A stretch of DNA of 64,000 bases from Spirochaetales bacterium (GTDB lineage: Bacteria > Spirochaetota > Spirochaetia > DSM-2461). The notes below the pieces were generated by a model. The model saw nothing but the letters and a program-made list of their open reading frames with translations, was not told the DNA's origin and made no database searches. Shown here piece by piece: positions 50,863 to 61,645 of this stretch. Every line of letters begins with the position of its first letter. The stretch's first letter is position 1. Location: NCBI GenBank assembly GCA_016936555.1, contig JAFGXR010000033.1, positions 1 to 64,000 of the forward strand. The letters run 5' to 3'. The position numbers were made by a program, and so were the translations under genes.

Positions 50863-52241
50863 ACCACAGAGAGCTTCCCGACAAGATGGAAGAGGAGTGC
50901 GGCGTATTCGGAATCTATTCTCCCGACAATGACCAGATAGGGAGTCTCACCTATCTGGGATTGCTCGCGCTTCAGCACAGAGGCCAGGAGAGCGCCGGAA
51001 TCTCGGTCGTGCAGGGTGATACAATTACCGGTCACAAGGATATGGGGCTTGCTGCCTGGGTTTTCAAAGATTACGATCCGGCTTCTCTGACCGGTTCCGT
51101 ATCGGTCGGCCATGTCCGCTATTCCACTTCCGGAGACAGCTGCGTGGAAAATGCCCAGCCTCTGGAAGCTCATTGTAAACTCGGTTCGCTGGTTATCGCC
51201 CATAACGGGAATCTGATCAATGCCGATATCATCCGCTCTCTTCTCGAGGACGGGGGAGTTCTCTTTCAGACCAGCAGCGATTCGGAAGTTCTTATGAGCA
51301 TGATTGCCCGCGGAGCGTCAAAGGGTTTTGAAAAAGCCGTAGTCGATGCCATCAGCGCCGTGAAAGGTTCTTATGCATTGATTATCTCGCTTGACAATAA
51401 ACTCATCGGAGTCCGTGACCCTTACGGGATCAGACCCCTTTGTATCGGCAGGTCGGGGGACAACAGCTGGTTTCTCGCATCGGAATCCTGCGCTCTTGAT
51501 GCCGTCGATGCGGAATTCGTCCGCGATGTGGAGCCCGGTGAAATAGTCGTTATCGATGAGACAGGCTTGAATTCCATCGCCCATGATAAGAACAACAATC
51601 TGACGACCTGCGTCTTCGAGTATATCTACTTCGCCCGGCCCGATTCTGTCATCGACGGGATCGATGTTTATGATTTGCGGTCCAAATGCGGAGAAGCTCT
51701 TTACAAGGAATATCCCGTTGATGCCGATGTTGTCGTCGGCGTGCCCGATTCCGGTATTCCCGCCGCTCTCGGTTATTCCCACGCATCGGGGATCCCCTAT
51801 GTTCAGGGCTTTATTAAAAACCGCTATGTGGGGCGGACTTTTATCTCTCCGACCCAGGAGATCCGGGAAAAAGCCGTCTCGCTGAAACTCAATGCGGTGC
51901 GGAGTCTCGTGAAGGATAAAAAAGTTCTTCTTATCGATGATTCCATCGTCAGGGGGACGACCAGCCGCCGCATGGTGAGAAAACTGCGCCAGGCCGGAGC
52001 GAAAGAAGTGCATATCGGCATCGTCTCTCCTCCCGTTTCGGATCCCTGCTATTTCGGTATCGATACGCCGAACCGGGAAGATCTCATAGCCAATAAAATG
52101 ACCAATGCTGAAATCTGCCAGTCCATCGGTGCGGACAGCCTTCAATATCTGAGCCTCGACGGTTTACTGACGGCGCTCGGGCGTAAAGACGGTTTCTGCC
52201 TGGGATGCCTGAACGGGATTTATCCCATTTCTACAAGATAA
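50859..52241 (+). CDS. purF: amidophosphoribosyltransferase
   Basis: PurF makes phosphoribosylamine from PRPP and glutamine, the committed purine step. A 13-residue propeptide precedes the nucleophile Cys14 ([10 protein letters not shown]), as in the processed Bacillus-type enzymes. The phosphoribosyltransferase domain has [13 protein letters not shown]. Cysteines near residues 240 and in [11 protein letters not shown] at the C-terminus are placed like the 4Fe-4S ligands of Bacillus PurF. It overlaps purC by 4 bp. Confidence 0.96.
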   Translation: MNHRELPDKMEEECGVFGIYSPDNDQIGSLTYLGLLALQHRGQESAGISVVQGDTITGHKDMGLAAWVFKDYDPASLTGSVSVGHVRYSTSGDSCVENAQPLEAHCKLGSLVIAHNGNLINADIIRSLLEDGGVLFQTSSDSEVLMSMIARGASKGFEKAVVDAISAVKGSYALIISLDNKLIGVRDPYGIRPLCIGRSGDNSWFLASESCALDAVDAEFVRDVEPGEIVVIDETGLNSIAHDKNNNLTTCVFEYIYFARPDSVIDGIDVYDLRSKCGEALYKEYPVDADVVVGVPDSGIPAALGYSHASGIPYVQGFIKNRYVGRTFISPTQEIREKAVSLKLNAVRSLVKDKKVLLIDDSIVRGTTSRRMVRKLRQAGAKEVHIGIVSPPVSDPCYFGIDTPNREDLIANKMTNAEICQSIGADSLQYLSLDGLLTALGRKDGFCLGCLNGIYPISTR

Positions 52242-52251
52242 GAGAGGATGT

Positions 52252-53244
52252 ATGATTACCTATAAAGAGAGCGGAGTCGATAAGGAAGAGGGCTACAGAG
52301 CCGTAGAGCTGATAAAGGAATCGGTCAGGAAAACCCAGGGGCCGGAAGTCCTTAACAGGCTGGGCGGTTTCGGTTCCCTCTATGAACTGGGCAAATATGA
52401 TAATCCCGTTCTGGTTTCCGGTACAGACGGCGTCGGAACCAAACTGGCCGTCGCTCTTGAAAAAAAAGTGTACCATACGGTGGGTATCGACTGTTTTGCC
52501 ATGTGCGCCAACGATATCCTCTGTCACGGCGCCCGGCCGCTTTTCTTTCTCGACTACATAGCCTGTGGCAAGCTGGAAGCCGAAGTCTCATCACAGATCG
52601 TCAAGGGCATTACCGATGCCTGCCTGGAATCGGGAACGGCTCTTGTCGGCGGAGAAACCGCCGAAATGCCCGGATTCTACAGGGACGGCGATTACGATGT
52701 GGCCGGTTTCTGTGTCGGGGTTGCTGAAAAAAGCAAACTGGCAGGACCCGAAAAGGCTGTGGAAGGCGATGCGGTGATCGGCATCGCTTCTTCCGGAGTG
52801 CACAGCAACGGCTTCAGCCTGATCAGGAAACTGGTCAAAGATCTCGACGAGGAGTTTAACGGCGAGCCGGTCTGGAAAGAACTTATCAAACCGACGAGGC
52901 TTTATATCAAGCCGGTTCTCTCGCTTCTCGAGAAATACGAAATTCATTCCATGGCCCATATAACAGGCGGCGGACTGAGGGAAAATGCGCCCCGTGCCGT
53001 AGCGGAAGATCTCGGGATTGAAATTGACCGCTCGAAAATTGCCATACCGGAAATATTCCGTTTTCTCGAAAAGAAGGGCGTTCCCCATGAAGATATGTGG
53101 GATACGTTCAACATGGGAATCGGTTTTCTGCTGGTTGTACCGGAAAAAGAGGTCGTTGGAATACTTTCCGATCTTACTGAACAGTCTATGAAAGCGTCTG
53201 TCGTCGGTAAAGTTGTCAAAGGAGAGAGGTTTTGCTTCGTGTAG
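52252..53244 (+). CDS. purM: phosphoribosylaminoimidazole synthetase (AIR synthase)
   Basis: PurM closes the imidazole ring of FGAM with ATP. The 330 residues have SGTDGVGTKLAVA (residues 60-72), CFAMCANDILCHGARPLFFLDY, GGETAEMPGFY, ASSGVHSNGFSL and HITGGGLRENAPR. Length is standard. It starts 10 bp after purF and its end overlaps purN by 13 bp. Confidence 0.96.
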   Translation: MITYKESGVDKEEGYRAVELIKESVRKTQGPEVLNRLGGFGSLYELGKYDNPVLVSGTDGVGTKLAVALEKKVYHTVGIDCFAMCANDILCHGARPLFFLDYIACGKLEAEVSSQIVKGITDACLESGTALVGGETAEMPGFYRDGDYDVAGFCVGVAEKSKLAGPEKAVEGDAVIGIASSGVHSNGFSLIRKLVKDLDEEFNGEPVWKELIKPTRLYIKPVLSLLEKYEIHSMAHITGGGLRENAPRAVAEDLGIEIDRSKIAIPEIFRFLEKKGVPHEDMWDTFNMGIGFLLVVPEKEVVGILSDLTEQSMKASVVGKVVKGERFCFV

Positions 53245-53816
53245 CCGTACTCATATCCGGCGGCGGATCCAATCTTCAAAGTCTGATCGACTATTCCCGT
53301 TCAAACAGCGATGCGGGGTATGAGATAACTTCTGTCATTGCCGACCGTCCCGCAGGAGGGCTGGAAAAAGCGGAAAAGGCCGGGATTCCGGCGCATCTTC
53401 TCGACCGGAAAAAAGGAATGGAATCTCTGGCCGATGATATTCATAGACTCATCTACGGACAAGTCGATTATATCGTTCTGGCGGGATTTCTTTCGATTCT
53501 TGACAGTCTCTTTATTGAAAAATGGAACAAGCGCATTATTAACATTCACCCGGCGCTTCTCCCCGATTTCGGAGGCAGGGGAATGTACGGAATGAATGTT
53601 CACAGAGCCGTTCTGGCATCGGGCGCCAAAGAGTCGGGGTGTACGGTTCATTATGTCGACAACGGGATTGATACGGGAGAAATCATCAATCAGATGAGTC
53701 TTGAAATCGATCAGAACTGGAGTGCCGAACAATTGCAGAAAGAAGTGTTGAAACTGGAGCATATATTGCTTCCGCAAACTCTTCAGCTTCTCTGCGACAG
53801 AGGGAGTGAAACATGA
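53232..53816 (+). CDS. purN: phosphoribosylglycinamide formyltransferase
   Basis: PurN formylates GAR with 10-formyl-THF. The 194 residues show AVLISGGGSNLQSLID at the N-terminus, LAGFLSIL, the catalytic set NIHPALLPDFGGRGMYG and HYVDNGIDTGEII. Start is TTG at 53232 after GGAGAGAGG, inside the end of purM. It overlaps purD by 4 bp. It consumes folate one-carbon units and so links to folC and metF in the window. Confidence 0.95.
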   Translation: MLRVAVLISGGGSNLQSLIDYSRSNSDAGYEITSVIADRPAGGLEKAEKAGIPAHLLDRKKGMESLADDIHRLIYGQVDYIVLAGFLSILDSLFIEKWNKRIINIHPALLPDFGGRGMYGMNVHRAVLASGAKESGCTVHYVDNGIDTGEIINQMSLEIDQNWSAEQLQKEVLKLEHILLPQTLQLLCDRGSET

Positions 53817-55060
53817 AAATTCTGATAACAGGCGGCGGGGGACGGGAACATGCCCTGGCTGTAAAACTGGCGGAGAATCCTGCTGTAAAAACAATTTTCT
53901 GTGCCCCCGGTAACGGCGCGACGGCACTGATGGAAAAATGCCGGAACATTAAAGCGGGCTCTCCCGCTGAACTTGCTGATTTCGCTCTTGCTGAAGGAGT
54001 CGATTTAACTGTTCCCGGGGCCGAGGATCTTCTTGTCGCGGGAATCGCCGATATCTTCAAAGAGAAGAAAATGAAAGTTTTCGGACCTCATAAAGCGGCG
54101 GCCATGATGGAAGGCAGCAAGAGTTTCGCCAAGGACTTTATGAAAAAACACGGCATAAGAACGGCCGCTTATGAAACCTTCACCGATTCGGAAAAAGCTT
54201 TCGAGTATCTGAAAACAGCTCCTCTTCCCACAGTTGTAAAGGCGGACGGGCTTGCCGCCGGAAAAGGTGTCATTATCTGTCAGACCCGGGAAGAAGCTGT
54301 GAAAGCTGTTCAGGATATTATGGTGGACAACTGTTTCGGTGAAGCGGGCAGATCTGTCGTAATTGAAGAATTTCTGACCGGTGTTGAAGCTTCCATTCTC
54401 TCTGTTTTTGACGGAAGGGGGATTACCCCTTTTATTTCCGCCAAAGACCATAAAAAGATAGGTGAAGGCGAAAAGGGGCTCAATACGGGCGGGATGGGTG
54501 TTATCGCTCCCAATCCCTTTGTAACCGATGAAGTCTTCCGGGATTTCAGAGAAAACATTATGGTCCCGACTGCTGCAGGATTGATTTCTGAAAATCTGAT
54601 CTTTCCGGGCATAATCTTCTTCGGGCTGATGATTAACGAAAAAGGGGTCTATCTCCTGGAGTACAATCTCCGCATGGGAGATCCCGAAACTCAGGCTGTT
54701 CTGCCTCTTTTAAAAACGGATCTGCTGGAAATCATTGAAAAAGCCATGGGTCCGGGATTATCTGAAGAGGATCTGGAATGGAGCGGAAACTGTTCATGCG
54801 CTGTCGTTCTGGCCTCCGGCGGCTATCCCCTTGGATATGCAAAAGGTTATGAAATATCCGGCATCGATAAGGAGGATATTGTTTATATCAGCGGAGCTCA
54901 GCTCGATGGCGGCAAGCTTCTGACATCGGGAGGACGGGTTCTGACCGTTGTCGGTTTGGCTCCCGACGCTCAGAGCGCCAAAGGTGAAGCCTACGCGATA
55001 ATTGATAAAATCCACTTTACCGATCAATATTGTCGAAAAGATATTGGAACTATTCTGTAG
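53813..55060 (+). CDS. purD: phosphoribosylamine-glycine ligase
   Basis: PurD joins glycine to phosphoribosylamine using ATP. The 415 residues contain GGGGREHALAVKL, PGAEDLLVAGI, VKADGLAAGKGVIIC, TGGMGVIAPNP and YLLEYNLRMGDPETQAVLPLL. It is the last gene of the riboswitch-controlled operon, followed by a terminator. purH, purB and purK are not in the window. Confidence 0.96.
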   Translation: MKILITGGGGREHALAVKLAENPAVKTIFCAPGNGATALMEKCRNIKAGSPAELADFALAEGVDLTVPGAEDLLVAGIADIFKEKKMKVFGPHKAAAMMEGSKSFAKDFMKKHGIRTAAYETFTDSEKAFEYLKTAPLPTVVKADGLAAGKGVIICQTREEAVKAVQDIMVDNCFGEAGRSVVIEEFLTGVEASILSVFDGRGITPFISAKDHKKIGEGEKGLNTGGMGVIAPNPFVTDEVFRDFRENIMVPTAAGLISENLIFPGIIFFGLMINEKGVYLLEYNLRMGDPETQAVLPLLKTDLLEIIEKAMGPGLSEEDLEWSGNCSCAVVLASGGYPLGYAKGYEISGIDKEDIVYISGAQLDGGKLLTSGGRVLTVVGLAPDAQSAKGEAYAIIDKIHFTDQYCRKDIGTIL

Positions 55061-55083
55061 TTCCTGTAAAATACACATCAATT

Positions 55084-55113
55084 AAAAAAAGCTCCTTCAT
55101 CGGAGCTTTTTTT
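55084..55113 (+). terminator. intrinsic terminator of the pur operon
   Basis: GCTCC (55091-55095) and GGAGC (55102-55106) pair around six bases; seven A precede and seven T follow, extending the stem. Confidence 0.92.
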
Positions 55114-55154
55114 CTCTTCCGGTATGATAATTTACTGATATAAGGAGTTCAGTC

Positions 55155-57902
55155 ATGGATAGAAGCGCGAAAATCAGAGAATTGATGCAGGAGAAGATTC
55201 TCTTTCTCGACGGAGCCACCGGGACGATGCTTCAGTCCAAAAAGCTGAAGGAAGAGGATTTCCGGGGAGAGCGCTTTGCCTCCCATAAGACAAATCTTTT
55301 CGGCAACAATGATATACTAAATCTGACGAGACCCGATGTTATCACAGAGCTGCACCTTTCCTTTTTTCATGCCGGTGCGGATATTGTAGAAACGAATACT
55401 TTCAACGGGACAGCTCTGTCCCAGGCTGATTACGGAACTCAGGATGCTGTCTATGACATTAACTTCCATGGGGCGCAGATAGCCGTCCGGGCGCGCGATA
55501 CCTTTGAAAAAGAAAATCCCGGTTCTATAAAATTTGTCGCCGGATCTATCGGGCCCACATCCAAAACCCTTTCTCTTTCGCCTAAAGTGGAAGATCCGGC
55601 TTACCGCGCTGTCACCTATGATGAAGTGGAACAGGCTTTCATCACCCAGATAACCGGACTTGTTGACGGAGGAAGCGATCTGCTGCTGATCGAGACGGTA
55701 TTCGATACCCTCGTTTGTAAAGCTGCTATCAGCGCGGCGGAAAAAGTATTTGCCGATAAAGGGAAAAAACTCCCAATAATGATATCGGGAACCATCAGCG
55801 ACAGCAGCGGTAGAATTCTTTCCGGTCAGACTGCCGAAGCCTTCTGGTACTCCGTAGCCCATGCCAAACCGCTGACGATCGGATTGAACTGCGCACTCGG
55901 CGCGAAGGATATGGAGGATCACCTCAAGGTTCTTTCGCGAATTGCCGACTGCGGTGTCAGCACCCACCCCAATGCCGGGCTTCCCAATGAGCTGGGCGAG
56001 TACGATGACACACCTGAAGTCATGGCTTCCTATATAGAGCGTTTTGCCAAAGGCGGTTTGATCAATATTGTCGGCGGATGCTGCGGGTCGACTCCCGATC
56101 ATATAAGAGCTATCGTCAAAGCCGCTGAGGGTTTTGAACCGAGAAAAATCCAAAGAAAGAAGAAACAGTCCGTTTTCTGCGGCCTTGAGCCCTGCATCAT
56201 CGATGAGAATTCACTTTTCGTCAATGTGGGCGAACGGACCAATGTTACGGGATCCGCCGTATTCAAAAGACTTATTACCGGGGGAGATTACGAATCAGCC
56301 CTCGATGTCGCGCGAAAGCAAGTGGAAAACGGAGCCCAGATCATCGATATCAATCTCGATGAAGCTATGCTCGACTCTGTCAGTGAAATGAGAACTTTCC
56401 TCAATCTTCTGGCATCGGAACCGGACATCTCCAGAGTTCCCGTCATGATCGACTCCAGTAACTGGGAGGTCCTCCATCAGGGGCTCAAGTGCCTTCAGGG
56501 GAAGAGCATTGTCAACTCTATCAGTCTTAAAGAGGGAGAAGACGTATTTCTTGAACGGGCTCGCATTATACGAAGCTTCGGAGCGGCGACTGTGGTTATG
56601 GCATTCGATGAGAAAGGCCAGGCCGATTCCCTCGGGAGAAAAGTGGAAATCTGTAAAAGAGCCTATAAGCTCCTTGTGGAAAAGGCGGATTTCCCCCCGG
56701 AGGATATTATCTTCGATCCCAATATTTTTGCCATTGCGACAGGGATGAAAGAACACGACAACTACGCTGTCGATTTTATAGAAGCTGTCCGGCAGATAAA
56801 AAGAGAATGCCCCGGATCTCTTACAAGCGGCGGTCTGAGTAATGTCTCGTTCTCATTCCGGGGGAACAATCCCTTGCGTGAAGCCATTCACTCGGTGTTT
56901 CTTTTTCATGCCATAGAAGCGGGACTCGATATGGCCATCGTCAATGCGGGACAGCTGATCGTTTATGATGAAATCCCTGCCGATCTTCTTAAAATCGTTG
57001 AAGATGTCGTGCTCAACCGGGTTCCCGATGGGGCGGAAACACTTCTCGAGGCTGCCGGAGATTTCAAGGAGTCGGCGGGAAAAGAGGAGAATACACTGCA
57101 GTGGCGGTCGGAACCGGTCGAAGACAGACTGACCCACGCCCTCGTAAAAGGCATTACAGAATTCATTGAAGAGGATGTTGAGGAATGCCGGCTCGCTTCC
57201 GCCAACCCCATTGATGTCATAGAAGGGCCGCTGATGCGGGGCATGTCCCAGGTAGGCGATCTGTTCGGAAGCGGAAAGATGTTTCTTCCCCAGGTGGTGA
57301 AGAGCGCCCGGGTTATGAAGAAAGCTGTTTCCATCCTTCTCCCCTATATCGAACAGGAGAAGGAAAGCTCGCAGGGGTCGAGCCGCGGAAAAATCATTAT
57401 GGCCACGGTTAAGGGAGATGTTCACGATATCGGTAAAAATATCGTCGGCGTTGTTCTGCAGTGCAACAACTTCGAAGTCGTCGATCTCGGCGTCATGGTT
57501 CCCCAGCAGGATATTATCAAGGCGGCGATCGAGCATAAAGCCGATATCATCGGCGTCAGCGGTTTGATCACGCCCAGTCTCGAGGAGATGCGGGTGCTGG
57601 CCGAGGATCTCGATGAAGCGGGCATGGACATTCCGCTTATGGTAGGCGGAGCCGCGACATCGCCCATACATACGGCGGTGAAACTCACGACGTCCAGATC
57701 CGGAGGAGTTGTCATCCATTCGGGCGATGCGTCCGACGCCGTTTATACCGCGTCCATGCTCCGAAGTGACAAAGTCGAACAGTTCCTTCGGGAAAAGGCG
57801 GAATCGCAGGAACGGGAAAGAGAAAAACACAGAAACAAAAGCGGAGATCAAACCGCAAAAATGCTTTCGTTCAAAGAGGCGCGCAACAAAAGGATTCGCT
57901 GA
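55155..57902 (+). CDS. metH: cobalamin-dependent methionine synthase, without activation domain
   Basis: MetH moves the methyl group of 5-methyl-THF to homocysteine through cobalamin. The 915 residues hold the homocysteine domain (1-320; zinc ligands Cys246, Cys309, Cys310), the pterin domain (345-610; [11 protein letters not shown]), the Cap helices (640-730) and the B12 domain (735-890; DVHDIGKN with the cobalt-ligand His757). The roughly 300-residue reactivation domain of E. coli MetH is missing and is encoded by the next gene, which overlaps as TGATG. TAAGGAG precedes the ATG. Confidence 0.96.
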   Translation: MDRSAKIRELMQEKILFLDGATGTMLQSKKLKEEDFRGERFASHKTNLFGNNDILNLTRPDVITELHLSFFHAGADIVETNTFNGTALSQADYGTQDAVYDINFHGAQIAVRARDTFEKENPGSIKFVAGSIGPTSKTLSLSPKVEDPAYRAVTYDEVEQAFITQITGLVDGGSDLLLIETVFDTLVCKAAISAAEKVFADKGKKLPIMISGTISDSSGRILSGQTAEAFWYSVAHAKPLTIGLNCALGAKDMEDHLKVLSRIADCGVSTHPNAGLPNELGEYDDTPEVMASYIERFAKGGLINIVGGCCGSTPDHIRAIVKAAEGFEPRKIQRKKKQSVFCGLEPCIIDENSLFVNVGERTNVTGSAVFKRLITGGDYESALDVARKQVENGAQIIDINLDEAMLDSVSEMRTFLNLLASEPDISRVPVMIDSSNWEVLHQGLKCLQGKSIVNSISLKEGEDVFLERARIIRSFGAATVVMAFDEKGQADSLGRKVEICKRAYKLLVEKADFPPEDIIFDPNIFAIATGMKEHDNYAVDFIEAVRQIKRECPGSLTSGGLSNVSFSFRGNNPLREAIHSVFLFHAIEAGLDMAIVNAGQLIVYDEIPADLLKIVEDVVLNRVPDGAETLLEAAGDFKESAGKEENTLQWRSEPVEDRLTHALVKGITEFIEEDVEECRLASANPIDVIEGPLMRGMSQVGDLFGSGKMFLPQVVKSARVMKKAVSILLPYIEQEKESSQGSSRGKIIMATVKGDVHDIGKNIVGVVLQCNNFEVVDLGVMVPQQDIIKAAIEHKADIIGVSGLITPSLEEMRVLAEDLDEAGMDIPLMVGGAATSPIHTAVKLTTSRSGGVVIHSGDASDAVYTASMLRSDKVEQFLREKAESQEREREKHRNKSGDQTAKMLSFKEARNKRIR

Positions 57903-58804
57903 TGAAATTACCTGTAAAAACCGGATTAACCATATTGAAGGATCTTCCCCTGGAAGATGTGACCGAAATGATCGACTGGAAGATGTACCTGGTGACCTGG
58001 GACTTCAGAACGAATGAAGCCCGTGAGTCGAAAGAGGCGGAAGAACTGCTTCATGACAGCCGGGAACTTCTCGATCGGGTCGTCAGGGAAAACCTGCTTA
58101 CCATTGACGGTGCTGTCAGAATAGAAAAAGCCCGTACCGTTGATTATGATGATATTCAGATTTACGACGAAAAAAGCGGGGAGACAATTATGGAACTCCC
58201 CATGCTGCGCCGTCAGATCCCGAGAATGGGGCATTGTCCTTCACTTGCTGATTATATTGTTGCCGAGGGGGACGATCCTGCTGAACCGGGCATTGATGAT
58301 TATATGGGCTTTTTCGCCGTTACATCATCAAAAAAACTGGATGAAGCTCTTAAGTTGTTTCCTGAAGATGATCTCTACAGTCCGCTTCTCCTCAAATCCC
58401 TGGCCGATCGGCTGGCCGAAGCGGGTGCGGAATACATTCATTCCAGAGTCAGGCGGGAAATCTGGGGATATGAAAAGGGTCGGGAGCTCTCGGCAGATGA
58501 ATTGCTCAAAGAAGCCTATCAGGGCATTCGTCCGGCACCGGGATATCCCTGCTGCCCGGACCATACGGGTAAGCGGGATATTTTCGATCTTCTCGAAGCA
58601 GAGAAGAATCTGGGCATCGCTTTGACAGAGTCATATATGATGCAGCCGGCCGCTTCGGTTTGCGGATATATCTTCGCATCGGACAAGGCGAAATACTTCC
58701 CCGTAGGGAAAATAGGGGAGGATCAGCTCGAATCCTACGCCTCCCGGAAAGGAATGGATACCTCTGAAATCCGGCGCTGGCTTTCAGTCAATCTCAATGA
58801 TTGA
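57902..58804 (+). CDS. methionine synthase activation-domain protein (separate reactivation subunit)
   Basis: This 300-residue protein corresponds to the C-terminal AdoMet-binding reactivation domain of MetH, which remethylates oxidised cob(II)alamin. Signature motifs are GFFAVTSSKKLDE, AGAEYIHSRVRREIWGY and RPAPGYPCCPDHTGK, the last being the AdoMet-binding stretch (RxxxGYPxCPDH). The preceding residues 1-110 include a linker-like acidic part. The start overlaps metH by one base, so equimolar translation is likely. A comparable split is known in Thermotoga. Confidence 0.92.
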   Translation: MKLPVKTGLTILKDLPLEDVTEMIDWKMYLVTWDFRTNEARESKEAEELLHDSRELLDRVVRENLLTIDGAVRIEKARTVDYDDIQIYDEKSGETIMELPMLRRQIPRMGHCPSLADYIVAEGDDPAEPGIDDYMGFFAVTSSKKLDEALKLFPEDDLYSPLLLKSLADRLAEAGAEYIHSRVRREIWGYEKGRELSADELLKEAYQGIRPAPGYPCCPDHTGKRDIFDLLEAEKNLGIALTESYMMQPAASVCGYIFASDKAKYFPVGKIGEDQLESYASRKGMDTSEIRRWLSVNLND

Positions 58805-58880
58805 AATAGATATAGACTATGTATGACAATTGAGTTATCTTAAAGCAAACAAAAAAAATTACGCGGAAAAGGTGAAAGAT

Positions 58881-59786
58881 ATGAGTGAAAAACTATGGTC
58901 ACAGAGACAGAGTGCTCAGTGGAAAAAGAATGTGGGACTCGCCGAAATGCTCAAGGGCGGCGTCATCATGGATGTCGTCAATGCCGAACAGGCCATAATA
59001 GCTGAGAAGGCCGGTGCGGCGGCCGTTATGGCTCTCGAAAGAGTTCCCGCCGATATAAGAAAGGACGGCGGTGTAGCCCGTATGTCCGATCCCAAAATGA
59101 TCAGGGAAATTCAGGAAGCCGTCAGCATTCCCGTTATGGCGAAAGCCAGAATCGGTCATTTCGTCGAAGCGAAAATCCTCGAAGCTCTCGAGATCGATTT
59201 TATCGATGAAAGTGAAGTCCTCACTCCCGCCGATGACCAGTATCATATATACAAACATGACTTTCAGGTTCCCTTTGTCTGCGGCTGCCGCAACCTCGGC
59301 GAGGCTCTGAGAAGAATCGGAGAAGGCGCTGCCATGATCAGAACAAAAGGGGAAGCCGGAACGGGAGATGTCATCGAGGCGGTGCGCCATATGAGAACCC
59401 TTAAAGACGGTATCCGCAAAATTCAGAATATGCCCAATGAACAGCTTATGACGGAAGCCAGAGACCTTGGAGCACCATACGAACTTCTTCTCGAGATCAA
59501 GGAAACGGGAAAACTTCCCGTACCGAATTTCTCCGCCGGCGGAGTGGCCACTCCCGCCGATGCGGCTCTTATGATGCAGCTCGGTGCCGAATCGGTTTTC
59601 GTCGGTTCCGGAATCTTCAAATCCGATGATCCCGAAAAACGGGCCAAAGCAATCGTCGAAGCTGTAACTTACTACAACGACTATAAAAAACTGGCTGAAA
59701 TCTCCGAAGACCTCGGAGCCCCGATGGTGGGGATCAACTGCGATCATCTGATCGACAATGAGAAATTCGCCGGAAGAGGCTGGTAA
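58881..59786 (+). CDS. pdxS: pyridoxal 5'-phosphate synthase subunit PdxS
   Basis: PdxS builds PLP directly from ribose 5-phosphate, glyceraldehyde 3-phosphate and ammonia from PdxT. The 301-residue TIM barrel shows [28 protein letters not shown] (Schiff-base Lys88), [29 protein letters not shown] and [16 protein letters not shown] 58881, seven bases after AAAGGTG, is preferred to the TTG 51 bases upstream. pdxT follows directly. Confidence 0.96.
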   Translation: MSEKLWSQRQSAQWKKNVGLAEMLKGGVIMDVVNAEQAIIAEKAGAAAVMALERVPADIRKDGGVARMSDPKMIREIQEAVSIPVMAKARIGHFVEAKILEALEIDFIDESEVLTPADDQYHIYKHDFQVPFVCGCRNLGEALRRIGEGAAMIRTKGEAGTGDVIEAVRHMRTLKDGIRKIQNMPNEQLMTEARDLGAPYELLLEIKETGKLPVPNFSAGGVATPADAALMMQLGAESVFVGSGIFKSDDPEKRAKAIVEAVTYYNDYKKLAEISEDLGAPMVGINCDHLIDNEKFAGRGW

Positions 59787-60368
59787 TTGGACGATCTTGC
59801 AATAGGTGTTCTGACTCTTCAGGGCGGCTTTGACAAACACATGGAAGCCCTGAAAAAACTGGGCGTTAACCCGGTGAAGGTTCGCGAAGCCCGGGAGCTC
59901 GATGCCATTGACGGTCTGATCATTCCCGGAGGAGAGAGCACGACGATTATCCGTCTGCTCAAAAACTTCGGGATTTATGATCGGCTGAGAGAAAAAATTG
60001 AAAATGGTTTACCTGTATTCGGGACCTGTGCGGGAATGATTCTTCTTTCAAAAGGTATCGATTCCCATCCCGGACAGGAAACCCTGGACCTTATGGATTT
60101 CCGGGTTTCCCGCAATGATTACGGTCGTCAGATCGACAGCTTCGATGCCACACTGAAGATTGAAGGATTGGGCGATGAACCGGTCCCGGCCGTTTTTATC
60201 AGAGCGCCGAGAATTACGGAGATAGGTTCTTCCCTGGAAGTCCTTTCTCTCTATGATGGTTCTCCGGTTCTGGTCCGTCAGGGGACTATGCTCGCAGCCA
60301 GTTTTCATCCTGAGCTGACAGAAGACCTCAGAGTCCATAATCTGTTTCTATCTATGATAGTTCAATAA
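59787..60368 (+). CDS. pdxT: pyridoxal 5'-phosphate synthase glutaminase subunit PdxT
   Basis: PdxT releases ammonia from glutamine and channels it to PdxS. The 193 residues show GVLTLQGGFDKH, IPGGESTTI, nucleophile Cys81 in FGTCAGMI and the His174/Glu176 dyad in SFHPELTED. Start is TTG immediately after the pdxS stop. Length and motifs are standard for the family. Confidence 0.95.
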   Translation: MDDLAIGVLTLQGGFDKHMEALKKLGVNPVKVREARELDAIDGLIIPGGESTTIIRLLKNFGIYDRLREKIENGLPVFGTCAGMILLSKGIDSHPGQETLDLMDFRVSRNDYGRQIDSFDATLKIEGLGDEPVPAVFIRAPRITEIGSSLEVLSLYDGSPVLVRQGTMLAASFHPELTEDLRVHNLFLSMIVQ

Positions 60369-60409
60369 TCCGGGATCCGCTCATACGGCGGATCTCTCTT
60401 ATAAAAGGT

Positions 60410-61630
60410 ATGACTGTGAATGGGATAAAAGAGAGAAGAAGATATATTCCATGCCGGAAGAGAGATATTATCGATCTTCTGAAGACGGAAATAGATGATA
60501 AAGACTCCTTTTCCCGGTTCAGTGTCATTCTTGAAAGTATTTTGCACTTTCAGTTTCACAAAGATCTCGAGACGCTGAAAGATGTTTACTACCCGATAAA
60601 TCCCGATCTCACTTCAGTTGTGAAGAACGATTCCAATTCGATTAATCTTGCCAATCGTATCCTGATGGAAACATTGAGAAAGGTACTGGACAAAGCAAAT
60701 TACGATCCGGTAACAAGTGATCAGATAAAAGCCGCCTATGAAAATGCCGCAGCCCTGGGCTTTTCCCTTGAAATTGATATGGATGATTACGATTTCCTGG
60801 AAGTCTACGCCAGAGGAAGACGGAAGGACCTTATTACATCTAAAAAATGGTTCGGCCTTAAAAGAGTGGAAAGCGAGCATATCATTCTGGAGCGGGTTTT
60901 AATGGCGGTCCGGATGAAAGAGGGAGCGAAGTCGGAGATCCCCGAAGGGAAAACCATTATCAAGCTTTTTAAAGATGTTCCACTTGAAGATCTGGAAATC
61001 CTTTTTCCCAACTCGAAAGTGGTTATGAGTCTCAAAGACAAACTGATGCTGGCCGTTCCGGCCATTGCCGGGGGGGTGCCGCTTCTCATCAGCAAAGTCG
61101 TGCCGGCTCTGATTGTTATTTTTGCCGTTCTGGGGGCTTATCTCGGATATAGAGGAACGGTCGAAGAGGACCATTTAAAGCAGGCTGTCGCCGCCTTATC
61201 GGCGATGGGGGCTCTGGGCGGATATATCATCAAACAGTTCAGTAAGTATAAAACAAGAAAATTTCAGTTCCAGAAAGAGCTCAGCGATAATCTATATTTT
61301 CGGAACCTGGTCAATAACGCCGGAGTTTTCCACTCCCTGATCGATGCAGCTGAAGAAGAGGAAGTGAAAGAAGCCCTTCTCGCCTATACATTTTTATCCC
61401 GTTCCGATAAACCGCTCAGTGAAACTGAACTGGATTTCTCTATCGAGCAGTGGCTCGGGGACAAGCTGAACAGCGAAATTGATTTCGAATGTCCGGACGC
61501 CCTGTCGAAACTGGAAAAACTGGGTTTGCTCTTCAAAGATCAGCATGGCGGATTATCTGTCATTTCCTTCGAAGAAGCTCTGATCAGGCTCGATTACCAA
61601 TGGGATAACTACTTTAAATATAATCAATAA
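60410..61630 (+). CDS. DUF3754 (TMEM143-like) membrane protein
   Basis: The 406-residue protein opens with RRRYIPCRKRDIIDLL, has a central soluble domain (60-200) and two closely packed hydrophobic segments (residues 205-230 and 255-275), then a C-terminal region with NLVNNAGVFHSLIDAAEEEEVKEALLAY-type helices and a winged-helix-like end. This order matches the DUF3754/TMEM143 family, whose function is unknown. ATG 60410 is directly behind AAAGG; GTG 60416 is better spaced. It precedes the antiporter gene by 3 bp, so both are probably co-expressed. Confidence 0.78.
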   Translation: MTVNGIKERRRYIPCRKRDIIDLLKTEIDDKDSFSRFSVILESILHFQFHKDLETLKDVYYPINPDLTSVVKNDSNSINLANRILMETLRKVLDKANYDPVTSDQIKAAYENAAALGFSLEIDMDDYDFLEVYARGRRKDLITSKKWFGLKRVESEHIILERVLMAVRMKEGAKSEIPEGKTIIKLFKDVPLEDLEILFPNSKVVMSLKDKLMLAVPAIAGGVPLLISKVVPALIVIFAVLGAYLGYRGTVEEDHLKQAVAALSAMGALGGYIIKQFSKYKTRKFQFQKELSDNLYFRNLVNNAGVFHSLIDAAEEEEVKEALLAYTFLSRSDKPLSETELDFSIEQWLGDKLNSEIDFECPDALSKLEKLGLLFKDQHGGLSVISFEEALIRLDYQWDNYFKYNQ

Positions 61631-61645
61631 GACATGGGGTTTTCT

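Noticed and set aside
55114-55154. possible cobalamin riboswitch before metH
   Set aside because: Only about 40 bases separate the pur terminator from metH, too short for such an aptamer.
56853-57851. 332-codon open frame antisense to metH
   Set aside because: It lies wholly inside a well-conserved gene, lacks a ribosome site and recognisable domain, and arises from codon bias of the sense gene. Similar antisense frames opposite deaD (32022-33095), purF (51318-52145), proB (42263-43102) and pdxS (58899-59840) were rejected for the same reason.
60374-60394. GATCCGC/GCGGATC hairpin after pdxT considered as terminator
   Set aside because: It has no T-run; it may only be a weak structure between pdxT and the DUF3754 gene.
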